DNA of 64,000 nt from Camelus bactrianus (lineage: Eukaryota > Chordata > Mammalia > Artiodactyla > Camelidae): positions 66,239,001 through 66,303,000 of the forward strand of contig NC_133546.1 of the NCBI RefSeq assembly GCF_048773025.1, written 5' to 3'. Numbering within the stretch: position 1 is the stretch's first letter; every line of letters begins with the position of its first letter. The translations under genes were made by a program, and so were the position numbers. The notes under the pieces are model-generated. The model made no database searches and was not told where the DNA came from. It saw only the letters and a program-made list of their open reading frames with translations. This document shows, one piece after another, positions 1-9,325 of this stretch.

Positions 1-139
1 CATGCCCGCTGAATCACGATGAATGCATGATGTCAGTGCCATAATCTGGCACGAGCCACACTGTCAAATGGGAGGGTGCCTAAGAAGCTACCTATTTCCC
101 CCAACAAAACCTCTCCCAGATACCCTATTTTTCAGGAAT

Positions 140-345
140 CTTTTGCTATGAACCAGGTATGTTCCTCTAACCCACTGCACACATTATCTCATTGAGTGCC
201 CCCAGCAACCTGAGGGGAGTTCAGATGAGGAAAAGAAAGCTTGTGAAGATTAATAAACTTGGCCCACGTCACAACACTAAGCTATAAAGTCGGGGCTCAA
301 ATTCAGGCACGTCTGACTCAAGAACGCCAGCTCTTAGCTTCTCTG
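140..345 (-). repeat. MIR SINE fragment
   Basis: The plus strand resembles the reverse complement of MIR: 'cacattatctcattgag', then a degraded 'gatgaggaaa' core, then 'gctcaaattcaggcacgtctgactc'. It is an ancient mammal-wide SINE, heavily diverged, inside BCKDHB intron 1. Confidence 0.6.
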
Positions 346-619
346 AAATACTGCCTCGGGAACACTGCCATCTTCATGATGACAGCCAACAGGGAAGGAG
401 GAGGAAAACTATGAATCAAGTCTCCAGATGACCAGTCAATAGAGAAGATACTTGAAGGTGGGTAAGTTACAAAGAAAGAGGACAGCAGTCTTTGCTCAAA
501 TGAGATGCAATGAAGCAGCATATTTGGGGAAAGCCAGGTTTCAGAGAGGGTTTAGAGGGGGCAAAGTGTTGTGTGAAGAAACAGAAACATATATGAACCA
601 TGCAAAAGACAGCACAGTA

Positions 620-895
620 AAGTGCTTCTAGGCTCCTAGACTCTGGGAGCCAGACTGAGTCAGACTACTTAAACATGAAGCCTGGTTCTGTCTCTCACAA
701 GGGATGTGACCTGGCGAAGTTCAGTGTCAAAAAGTAGAAGTTCAATCTCTGAGTCTCAGTTTCTCCATCCGTAAAATGGAGAGAACAGTAGGCTGTCTAT
801 CACAACACTGTTAGATGAGGATTAAATCAACTGATACATGTAAGGCACCCAGAATAGTGTGGCTCACAGTGAGCACTGACAAAAGTGTCTGCTGT
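620..895 (+). repeat. MIR SINE
   Basis: This is a nearly full-length MIR. It reads 'gagtctcagtttctccatc', 'gtaaaatggagagaa', 'gaggattaaatcaactgatac' and 'gtaaggcacccagaatag' in the expected order. It is an old, non-coding intronic repeat. Confidence 0.75.
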
Positions 896-901
896 CAATT
901 C

Positions 902-1121
902 TGAAGAAAAAGAATGAAGCCAAAGGAATAACCCTCCCAGACTTCAGACAATACTACAGAGCTACAGTGATCAAAACAGCGTGGTATTGGTACAAAGACA
1001 GACATATGAATCAATAAGACAGAATAGAGAGCTCAGAAATAAACCCACATACCACTATGCTGTACACCAGAAATTAACACAACATTTTAAATGAACTATA
1101 CTTCAATTAAAGAAAAAAAAA
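902..1121 (+). mobile_element. L1 fragment, 5'-truncated with internal deletion
   Basis: Positions 930-1060 match the conserved 3' part of L1 ORF2 ('ctacagtgatcaaaacagc', 'tggtattggtacaaagaca'). At about 1060 the sequence jumps directly to the L1 3' tip ('tgtacaccagaaattaac ... acttcaattaaag') and an A-rich tail. More than 1 kb of the 3' region is missing between the two parts, so the copy is dead. Confidence 0.8.
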
Positions 1122-1439
1122 AGGGGGGCCTGCTACCATTGTTCTCTTCATTCTGTGGGTACCACGGAAAGGCTTAGAGAGCAGTGATAAAGTCAGTCAG
1201 AATGGGAAACACAGAGAAAGGGGATAAAAGAGGAAGGATACACATCATCCCCACAATGCAGCTTAACCGCCACCTCAGGGTCAACCGTTACCACCACTCT
1301 ACTTAAGGGGTCCCTTTCATGTGTCAAAGTAACCGAAGTGAAAGAATAAAAAGTATTTGCAGCACATATGAAAGGCAGAGAGATAGTACACATAAAGGCA
1401 GAGAGATGATAAATATTTCCAATATACAAAACGTTAGTA

Positions 1440-1635
1440 GGGAAGTAGTGTGGGAAGCTCTGGAGTTAAGAAACATCTAGGTTCACATTCTTGTCCTGCT
1501 ACTTACCAGACTTGGCCTCAATTTTCTCATCTATAAAATGAGCATAATATTCTCAGGTTACAGTAAGGATTATAGACTGACGTCTACCACAGCACCTGGG
1601 ACAGAGCAGTCCCTCAAGAGTGGTAGACAATATTA
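1440..1635 (+). repeat. MIR SINE
   Basis: The MIR core is visible: 'gctacttaccagac', 'cctcaattttctcatctata', 'aaatgagcataata', 'agcacctgggacagag'. It is ancient and diverged. Confidence 0.65.
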
Positions 1636-1812
1636 GTGCCCATAGGAAAAATTACCACGTGTACAATTTTTAAAATGCACAAAAACAAGGAACATTCAAT
1701 TCAAGTCACAGAAGAGAAAAATAAATTCAGCAAATAAATATATGGGAAAATATTCCTCAACAGAAATGAAACAAATGTGTATTAAAACAAAGCGCAGGTA
1801 GCACAAAATACC

Positions 1813-1848
1813 TGTGTGCGTGCGCGCACGTGCTCACACACACACAGA
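1813..1848 (+). repeat. Alternating purine-pyrimidine tract
   Basis: A 'tgtgtgcgtgcgcgcacgtg' run followed by (CA)n gives a short, partly palindromic microsatellite in the intron. Confidence 0.7.
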
Positions 1849-1895
1849 AGGACGCATACAATTCTGACAGCAATTCCAAAGTGTGTCTTTTTTTC

Positions 1896-2608
1896 ACACG
1901 TCACCAAGCAAACCTGCAGCACCAGCTGGGTGTCCTATAATTCAACTCAGTTCTGACACTATCTACCTGGAGACAGTCGGATCCCACAGATTAAGGGCTC
2001 AATCCTACAAGATTGCCCCCACCCCAATTGAGATGCCAGCCCCAAGTGCAAGCTGTCACCTGTGCTTTGACTGACTGACTTAAGATGGATGCCTTTTGGG
2101 GTTCAATTAATTTGCTAGAGTGGATCAGAGAACTCAGAAACATTTTACTTACCAGAGCACCAGTTTATTATAAAAAATACATAACTCAGGAACAGCCAAT
2201 AGAAGAGATGCACAGGGCAAGGTTCATGGGGAGGGACAAGGAGCTTACATGCTCTCTGACAGCATCACTCTCCCGGAAGCTCTCTGAACCCCATCCTTTG
2301 GGGTTTCAAGGAGGCTCCACTGGGCAGGCATAGCTGATTAAATCATTGGTCACTGGCAATTCACTGACATCCAATCCCTCTACCCTCCCCAGGACAAGGG
2401 GGTGGGACTGAATGTTCCAACGCTCTAATCACATCTGGTGACCAGCCCCCATCCATAGGTGACTTCAGAGTTCACCAACAGTTAACATTACCATAGCAAA
2501 AGACATTTTTATTGCTCTCATCACGGAAAATGTCAAAGGTTTTCAGAGTTCTGTGTGCCAGGAACAGAACAAAGACCAAATATGTCTTTCTTATTATCAT
2601 GGTACACA
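1896..2608 (-). mobile_element. ERVL-family LTR (MLT2-like), solitary fossil
   Basis: Read on the minus strand, this begins near 2608 with a TG end and 'aataagaaagacatatttgg', and runs to about 1896. Blocks such as 'tttgctagagtggatcagag', 'accagtttattata', 'gattaaatcattggtcactg' and 'gttccaacgctctaatcac' match my memory of MLT2 LTRs of the ERVL group. No internal proviral region adjoins it. Divergence fits an insertion before the radiation of placental orders. It is a broken fossil. Confidence 0.75.
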
Positions 2609-2849
2609 TGTGATTGTAGCATGACACCCAATACTCACACTCTCATACCTGCAGATGGGAGTCATGAACTGGCAATTTGAACTATGCATTAAAAACCCAT
2701 TACAGTGTTCACATCTTCAAGTCAGAAATCTCATCCCTGGCGCTTTACCCGAAAGAAATAACCTAAGATACATGAAGTGTTTCTAGTTGCACTATTTATA
2801 ACACTGAGCAAAACTGTAGCAACAAAAGCATAAAGGTAGTTATTAAAAG

Positions 2850-3090
2850 TTTCCCTTTACTGAGTAAGTGCCTCTAGGAGTCAGAGTCAGTGATTGTGTA
2901 AATACACATTACCTTTATTTAGTCCTCATAACCTTCTGAAGTAGGTATAATTACTAACTCCTTACTTATGAAGAAATGGAGGCTTTATGGAGGATAAGTG
3001 ATGAGTTTAGAGTCATAGGCAGCAGGGTGAAGACAGAACCTAGGACAATCCAATTCTAGAACCAAGATTTTAACCACTGAATTAGACAGT
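2850..3090 (-). repeat. MIR SINE
   Basis: Reverse-orientation MIR: 'ttagtcctcataaccttctg', 'gaagtaggtataatta', 'agaaatggaggc', 'ttaaccactgaatt'. Confidence 0.7.
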
Positions 3091-3654
3091 ACTTCTGCTC
3101 CACAGAACAGGTATTCTTCTAAAGAAGTTTATAAAAACTATGTAACAATATGGGAAAATCCTTCTGATTAAATAATGCAGATTATAGCTGCATTAAAATT
3201 ACAATTATAAGAAATTTTTATTCTACTCATTTTATCAGTGGAATAGTTTAATTCCACTAAACTGAAAGGAAATACACCAAATGTTATAAAAAGGATACAT
3301 ACCAAAATGCTAGCAATATTTTCAGTAGTGAGTGATGAGATTACTTTCTTTTTTTGCTGTTTTCTATTATTCAAATTATCCATGTTTTTAGTATTTTTAT
3401 AATAGGAATAAACATTTTATAATCATTTTACTCGGATTTTAGTAATTTCATAATTATGGAAGGAGGTTAAGAAGACCTGCGCTCTATTTCTCAAGGACTG
3501 GGCTAAAGTTTCTTTGCTTTGAAGACAGAATTTAAGGTTTATCTTGTTGGTGAGAAAAAAAAAAAATACTATTCAACTTTACAATATCTACTATTTCACA
3601 AAACTAAGACACCTCTTAGTAAACAAATTCTACATGCATTTAAGCATATTGTTT

Positions 3655-3890
3655 AGAATGGAAACTCTGGAATCTGAATAATTAGATTCCAAAGCTGAAG
3701 CTACCACTAACTCATCTGGGTAACCCTGGGCAAATTATCTGAAGACTTCAGTTACTCTAACTGAAATATGGGAATAAAAATGTTACCTACCTCTTATGGC
3801 TGTCCTAAGCATCAAATAAATAAGATGATGAATGTAAATTTCTCAGCCCAGTGCCTGCCTGTGGTAAGCACCCAATAAAAATGTTTACTC
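3655..3890 (+). repeat. MIR SINE
   Basis: Forward MIR: 'taaccctgggcaaattatc', 'atatgggaataaaaatg', 'ttacctacctcttatgg', 'taagcacccaataaaaatg'. Confidence 0.75.
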
Positions 3891-4334
3891 TTATTACTCT
3901 CAAGTAAAGGCACGTTTCCCAAAGTGTCAGCTCTAGCACGTGAGAAGCTATTAGCCAAGGAAAAGGTTACTGTTTTCTTAGTGTTTCCAATGTTCCGATG
4001 ACTGACACTGGGTCTTCTGAAGATTACATAAAACTTGGGGAAGAAACCATAAAAGTCACGCCGCTGCCATCCCGTGAGGTGAGACCTGCTACCTGTCTTT
4101 CCTGTTGTGGGAAGCACTAGATGTCTTCCTCGGCCCGTCAGCTCCATTGCTTAACCCTCCTTGTCTAAGTGGTAGCTTAGCCCAGCACAAACTCAGCAGT
4201 ATGGGGCTCAGATAGGAAGCTGATTTTTCACATCTCTAGGAAGAACCTGTTTCGTGACCTTGGAAAAATCAACTCAGTTATTTAGTCCCTCCGAATTCTC
4301 TTACCTGCCAAAGCAAAAAAGAGAGGGAAAATTC

Positions 4335-4378
4335 TCTCTCCCTCTCCCTCTCTCCCTCCCTCCCTCCCTCTCTCTCAA
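4335..4378 (+). repeat. CT/CCCT-rich polypyrimidine microsatellite
   Basis: A run of CTCTCTCC and CCTCCCTC units lies about 420 bp inside BCKDHB intron 1 from the exon 1 donor. The purine-rich strand is the transcribed sense strand of the gene. Confidence 0.9.
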
Positions 4379-4794
4379 CATAACTTCTGCCTATAGTTAG
4401 CGGCCCAGCGTTGGGCAAGAGTGCACAACACTTAAGACGAGCGTTGGTAAAGAAAGGATAAAGAACCAAGAAAGAAAGAGAGACGTTCCCTGGAAGCAAC
4501 CCTCCAACCTCAGGCCCTTGCAGACCCGATGTGCCCCCTCACCCATCTCCAGGGTGCTGAGGGGCTGCCTCTCCCAAAGGCTGAAAAGTCACAAAAATGG
4601 AGCGAGGAGAAAATCACAGTCAGACCCGAAGGGAAAACGAGGCTCCGGAGAGCAGGGATGGGATTACGCCGGGATGCAAGGAGGTCAGCCTGCCGGACTC
4701 CGCCCAGGACAGGCAGGGCGGCACTGCTCGTGACCTCCCGCGTGCCTGGGAGTCTGGGCTGCAGCGGGAGCGGACAGGGCAGCCCCCAGCTCAC

Positions 4795-4990
4795 CGTACT
4801 CCAGGGGCTCCGGGTCGGGCTGGAAAGTGAAGTGAGCTACCTCCCGCCTCTGGGTCGCATCCGCGTCGGCCGAGGCGGGCTGCAGGAAGGCCCGCGGCAG
4901 CCCCGCGCCACGGAGCCGACGCCAGCGTCCCTCAGCCCCGGCCGCACGGAGCCGCAGCAGCCGGCACGCACCCACCGCCACCGCCGCCAT
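4795..4990 (-). CDS. BCKDHB: BCKDHB exon 1: E1-beta subunit of branched-chain 2-oxoacid dehydrogenase (N-terminal part)
   Basis: BCKDHB pairs with BCKDHA to form the thiamine-diphosphate E1 decarboxylase of the branched-chain 2-oxoacid dehydrogenase complex in the mitochondrial matrix, which breaks down leucine, isoleucine and valine. The exon encodes 65 residues plus the first base of a Gly codon. The start is [12 protein letters not shown], and later come [16 protein letters not shown] and [12 protein letters not shown], very close to the human protein as I remember it. The Arg/Ala-rich, acid-poor N-terminus is the mitochondrial transit peptide, about 50 residues in human; the rest opens the mature chain. 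I start at ATG 4990-4988, which has G at -3 and G at +4; the in-frame GTG at 4996 is not needed. The exon ends GAG-TAC-G with donor GTGAGC. Exons 2 onward lie beyond position 1. It is on the same strand as TTK, about 38 kb downstream of it. Confidence 0.93.
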
Positions 4991-5070
4991 CCCCACTTGC
5001 CGCCCGGGTCTGCAGGCTACGCCGCCGCCCGCTGCCGGCAGAGAGGGCGGAGCACCGAGGCTGCTTCCTC

Positions 5071-5120
5071 ATTGGTTGCGCCCAAGAGGCAGCCCCGTGA
5101 AGCGCACCAATCGCAATTGG
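5071..5120 (-). promoter_or_regulatory. CCAAT-box (NF-Y-like) cluster upstream of BCKDHB
   Basis: CCAAT on the minus strand occurs at 5075-5071 (context AACCAATGAGG, close to the NF-Y consensus) and 5120-5116. A plus-strand CCAAT sits at 5107-5111. They lie 80-130 bp upstream of the start codon inside the CpG island. Binding is inferred from sequence only. Confidence 0.55.
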
Positions 5121-5173
5121 AAATCCGGGGGCGGGGAAGGCGACAGAAAAGACCCCGCAGGGTTTGCTCGCTG

Positions 5174-5187
5174 TGCGCATGCGGAAG
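5174..5187 (-). promoter_or_regulatory. NRF-1-like site overlapping an ETS/GABP-like site
   Basis: TGCGCATGCG (5174-5183) matches the core of the palindromic NRF-1 site. CGGAAG (5182-5187) is a GABP/ETS core overlapping its end. Both factors commonly control nuclear genes for mitochondrial proteins, which suits BCKDHB. The sites lie about 185 bp upstream of the ATG. Confidence 0.5.
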
Positions 5188-5189
5188 AG

Positions 5190-6068
5190 GGTGTGAGCCG
5201 GCGGGTGAGCTCCTATGAAATTGTTCCTGGAGGTGGAGTCTCCCCAGAGTCCGCTGCTTGGGCCGGGGTCCTGGACCCGCATCTCAGAGTTCCATGCTAT
5301 TCCTGGATTTGTTCTTTTCCAGTGTCATCTACGTTATGAGTTCCGATGGCTTCTCATTTTAAGATTTATATTTTCTTTTGAAATCTAACCCCCCCCCTTT
5401 TTTAATCTTCTATTCTTTATCTCTATTGTCCTGTAAGGGATGGAAAGGGCTACTAATAGGCATTCGTTACTGGTTTTGGGTTTCAGAATAGTGCGGGAAT
5501 CACTGCTCTAAGCCTCTGCTCTTTACTCAAACCCTTCTTAAGAGTTTAGTAAGTATGTTAATAAGTATGGGTAGATTTTTATTGATCTTGTTTTTCTGGA
5601 TTTAAATAAAAGGGGTGATCTTAGATTTCGTCCTGAAAACCCACTTAATAGGAATTCAAATGTATTTTTGCCCAGGTACAGCGAAAATGATTAGCTTAGA
5701 AACCTGGAGAATATAAGAATTTATTCGTTTGCACTTAAAAGAATCAACTTTGTAAATTTTCTTTTTAAAAATCCAAATTTCTAAAAGGATACCTTCTCTG
5801 TCCGTGAATTTGCACATTATAGTAAAATATGATAGAGACAAGAGTAAAAGTGTTACCATCAGATGGTGGGAAAGGACAGGCCCAAAATTTGAAGAAGAGG
5901 GAGAAAGAATGAAGGGGAAGGAGTAGGGGAAAGGATGTCCCCCTTCTGCTATTCCCGGGCTCCCAACCCATCCTTAGTTTTGCAAGGAGGCAAAGGAGAA
6001 GAGAGAAGAAATGGAGTGAGAAGAAAGGCAAAGACATGCACCAGCTGCCTGTTTTCTGATCGGGACTG
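5190..6068. other. Intergenic sequence upstream of BCKDHB
   Basis: This is AT-rich sequence after the CpG island. I see no gene, no recognisable repeat and no conserved-looking ORF here. A divergent promoter transcript is possible but not supported by the sequence. Confidence 0.5.
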
Positions 6069-6081
6069 AGAGACAGGAATT

Positions 6082-6205
6082 CACTTTTTATTGAGGAGGG
6101 TGGTTACTTAGGTTTATTATTTTTTAATAGAGGTACTGGGAAATGAACCCAGGACCTCCTGCATGCCTAGCATGCACTCTAAAACTGAGCTATACCCTCC
6201 CCCCT
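6082..6205 (-). mobile_element. Camelid tRNA-derived SINE (vic-1-like)
   Basis: On the minus strand the head reads 'agggggagggtatagctcag', followed by 'gtcctgggttcatttccc' (degraded B box) and a short A/T-rich tail. It is flanked by a perfect 13-bp target-site duplication AGAGACAGGAATT (6069-6081 and 6206-6218). This family is known only from camelids. Confidence 0.92.
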
Positions 6206-6218
6206 AGAGACAGGAATT

Positions 6219-6345
6219 TTAAAACCACCCAAAGGAGAACCAGAATTATGTCTCCATTATTCCTACTCCCACATCAAGCCCCAAAATTCAATGTTTTGGG
6301 GATTTTTAATCTTGTCTTTTGTTGTGTTCACCTCTTCTGTTTAAT

Positions 6346-6383
<38 letters not shown>

Positions 6384-7194
6384 GTGTTGCGTCCTTTATT
6401 TTTATGAGTTAAGGGTATTTTTATTTTACTTTAATGAAGGAGGAGTAATGAAATAAATTTTAACTTTTTTAAAAGAGGGCAAAGAGCAAGGATAAAAACA
6501 AATCAAGCTGCATTTTCTCAGTTTGCTGATAGCCTGGGGAGCTGGGGTGCTGAGATGATTTAGGTCTGGAGAAAAAAGAGAAAAATAATAAAAGGACTTG
6601 TGAGAATTTATTGACCCTCAACTACATACCAGATGAATACAGCCCCCATTGAGACAAATATGTTCAAGATATAGTCTTGCTTTGAAGAATGTCTAAATTG
6701 ATAGAGAAAGGAAACAGCTTATATGACAAGTACAATCCGATGCGATAGGGACCCTGGAACAATGCACATAAAGTGAAACACACAAAGAGCAGTGAGTTTT
6801 GCTTGGTTTACATCAAGAATGCTTCCAGAAATAACACTGAGCTACACCCAAAACATGAGTAGAAGTTACCAGGCAAACTAGAAAAACATGTCCAAAGCTC
6901 ACAGGCAAGAAAAACAGTGAATTCCAGGAAGAGAAAATAGGTTGGTGCTGCCAGACTCAGGGAATAGGGAAAGATATAGGAATTGACAGAAGTAGAGGGA
7001 AAAAAAGGTTAATTAGAGGGAGATTTTGGAGGTCTTCATGTGCTAGTCTAAGAAGCTGAGACTTCCAACTGTATGGAGTCAGGAACAGCAAAGAAAGTAC
7101 CTCACAGATTGGTCTGGCCAAAAAAATCATTTGGGGGGGGGGAGAATTTCCCCACCATGTCATCTACCTGGTAACCATGAAAATGTCTATGTTA
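6219..7194. other. Intergenic stretch with a (TG)n microsatellite
   Basis: A (GT)17 run occupies 6347-6380 and a poly-G run lies at 7133-7142. I recognise no gene in the remainder. Confidence 0.55.
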
Positions 7195-8110
7195 TTAAAG
7201 TGGGACCCACCCTGGCCCCATTTCATTGATAGTAATGAACTGTAAAGACACTATATACCAACTAGATCTAACAGACGTCTGTGATACTCCACCCAACAAC
7301 AGAGTACACAGTCTTCTCAAGTACACATGGAGCGTTCTCCAGGACACACCAAGTGTTAAGTCATAAAATAAACTTCAATACACTTCAAATAATAGAATTA
7401 ATACTAAGAATGTCCTCTGACCACAATGGAATGAAATTAGAAATCAGTAACAAATTTGGAACAGTTACAAGTGTTTGAAATTAAACAACATACCCCAAAT
7501 AGTCAATGGATCAAAAAATAAAAAGGAAATTATAAAATATTTTTGAGATGAATGAAAATGAAGATACAATATATCAAAACTTATGGGGAATACCTAAAGC
7601 AATACATGTAGCTAAATTTATATCTGTAAATGCCTATGTTGAAAAAGAAGAAAGATCTCAAATCAGCTGTCTAAACTCTCACTTTAAGACACTTGAAAAA
7701 AGTAATGAAACCTAAAGCAAGCAGAAGAAGGAAATAATAAAGATTAGAGTGGAAATAATAAAATGGAGAACAGAGAAAGCAATAACGAAAATCAGTGAAA
7801 CCAAAAGCTGGTTCTTTGGAAAGACACCCCCGAAAAATGAACCTTTAGCTACACTGACCAAGAAAAAAGAAGAATCAAGCGGGGGTTGGGGGGGGGTATA
7901 GCTCAAGTGGCAGAGCACATGCTTAGCTGGGTTCAATCTCTGGTATCTTCTCTAAAAAGAAATAAAATAAATAAACCTAATTACCTCCCCCCACAGAAAA
8001 AAAAAAAAGAAAGAAAAAAGAAGAATCAAATTACTGGAATCAGAAACAAAAGAAAGGAAATCGTATCAGAAAGAATGAAGGGAATCAAAAAGTTATAAAT
8101 AGATGTGTAA
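7195..8110 (+). mobile_element. L1 ORF2 fragment, split by a SINE
   Basis: The text matches the L1 ORF2 endonuclease to early reverse-transcriptase region: 'cttctcaagtacacatgg', 'gtcctctgaccacaatgga', 'aaaatcagtgaaaccaaaag'. Reading frames are broken by many stops. The SINE at 7879-8011 interrupts it, and the L1 sequence resumes after the duplicated target. Confidence 0.85.
7879..8011 (+). mobile_element. Camelid SINE inserted into L1
   Basis: The head reads 'gggtatagctcaagtggcag' with B-box region 'gctgggttcaatctctgg', then an A-rich linker, 'cctaattacctcccccc' and an A tail. A perfect 18-bp duplication AGAAAAAAGAAGAATCAA flanks it (7861-7878 and 8012-8029), giving exact ends and showing that it is younger than the L1. 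Confidence 0.95.
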
Positions 8111-8409
8111 ACATAAGAGCTATCATTATTTTTTATTTCTTAATTCCATCAAAAGACAAATGATTGTTTCAGGTAAAAATTATCACATTGTATCATGGGG
8201 TTTACAACATATTCAGATGTGAAATGTATGACAATGGTACAAAGATGGGGGTGTGAACGGGATTCTGCTACTCAAAGTTCTTAAAGTTTGCACAAAGTTG
8301 TTTGATACTGAGTCTAAGTAGATGGTGATAAAGGTTGATTGATAAGGTTGTTGTACTGGAATCATCATCCCATAAAAGAAAAATGACTACATAAATAAGA
8401 GTTAACTGT

Positions 8410-8615
8410 CATACACTGTAGAAGCAATGAGTGAAGTAACTGGTGTAGATGCCAATTCTTCCATCTCTGGCTGTATGACCTTGGGTTTATCACTTAATCA
8501 CTCTGAATCTCATGGGGAGAATACAAACACTTAACCCAGAAGGATGTCATGATGATAAAATCACATAATACACAAAGGTTACTGGTACCAGTTGCTCAAT
8601 AAGTACTTATTGTGG
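8410..8615 (+). repeat. MIR SINE
   Basis: Forward MIR: 'ctggctgtatgaccttggg', 'tatcacttaatcactctg', 'gttgctcaataagtactt'. Confidence 0.7.
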
Positions 8616-8619
8616 GAAT

Positions 8620-9325
8620 GTAAATTGGTGCAGCCACTGTGGAGGGGCCTTAAAAAAGCTAAAAGTAGAGTTACCTACCATATGATGCAGCAATTCCACT
8701 CTTAGGCATACATCCAAGAAAGATGAAAACTCTAATTTGAAAAGATACATGCACCCCAGTGCTCATGGCAGCACTATTTACAATAGCCAAGACATGGAAG
8801 CAACCTAAGTGTCAATCGACAGGTGAACTGATAGAGAAGATGTGATACACACACACACACACACACTCTCTCTCACACAATGGAATATTACCCAGCCATA
8901 AAAAGGATGAAATAATGCCATTTCCCTCAAACATGGATGGACCTAGAGATGTTCAAACTAAATTAAGTCAGACAAAGAAAGACAAATATATGATATCACT
9001 CATATGTTGAATCTAAAAATGATACAAATGAATTTATTTACAAAACAGAATCGTCTGTTTCTATAGCACAGCTATAAAAAATAAAATTATGGTTACCGGG
9101 GGGAAAGTTGGAGAGGTTTAAATTAGGAGTTTGGGATTAACAGATACATGCTATTATATATAAAATAGATACACAAGGACCTACTGTATAGCACAATGGA
9201 ATATATATATATAGAATATATATATATATAGAAGAATATTCTATATATATATATATTTCTGAATCACTTTGCTGTACACCTGAAACTAACACACTGTAAA
9301 TCAACTATATTTCACTTAAAAAATA
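8620..9325 (+). mobile_element. L1 3' end (ORF2 tail plus 3'UTR)
   Basis: Typical L1 text is present: 'ggtgcagccactgtggag', 'gcagcactatttacaatagc', 'gaatattacccagccataaa', then 'ctgtacacctgaaactaac' and an A-rich tail. (CA)n at about 8851-8868 and AT-rich microsatellites at 9200-9258 have expanded inside it. It is 5'-truncated and dead. Confidence 0.88.

Larger units (their letters stand above)
1..4794 (-). other. BCKDHB: BCKDHB intron 1 (5' part)
   Basis: The exon 1 splice donor (GTGAGC on the minus strand) lies at 4794-4789, so everything from 4794 down to the window edge is intron 1 of BCKDHB. No further coding exon is visible. The stretch holds MIR copies, a short L1 piece, an ERVL-type LTR and simple repeats, listed separately. 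Between them (345-620, 1121-1440, 3090-3655, 3890-4335) I see only unremarkable AT-rich intronic sequence. Around 2690-2830 there is a faint, probably old L1-like stretch. Confidence 0.85.
4660..5190 (-). promoter_or_regulatory. BCKDHB: CpG-island promoter of BCKDHB
   Basis: GC content and CpG frequency rise sharply here against an AT-rich background. The island spans exon 1 and about 200 bp upstream. No TATA box is apparent. Visible elements include a GC box (GGGGGCGGGG at 5127-5136), GGGCGG at 5045-5050, CCAAT boxes on both strands, and an NRF-1/ETS composite. This is a typical dispersed-start housekeeping promoter. The exact transcription start is not determined; the 5'UTR must lie between 4991 and roughly 5070. 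Confidence 0.8.

Noticed and set aside
4994-4996. Upstream in-frame GTG as start of BCKDHB
   Set aside because: It is not an ATG; the ATG at 4990 has good context and matches the human N-terminus.
4529-5218. 229-residue plus-strand open frame across the BCKDHB promoter
   Set aside because: It is the antisense of a GC-rich CpG island, has no domain, and overlaps a well-supported exon on the other strand.
7886-7950. tRNA gene predicted from A and B boxes
   Set aside because: All such heads here continue into the camelid SINE tail and have target duplications; none folds into an intact tRNA of proper length.
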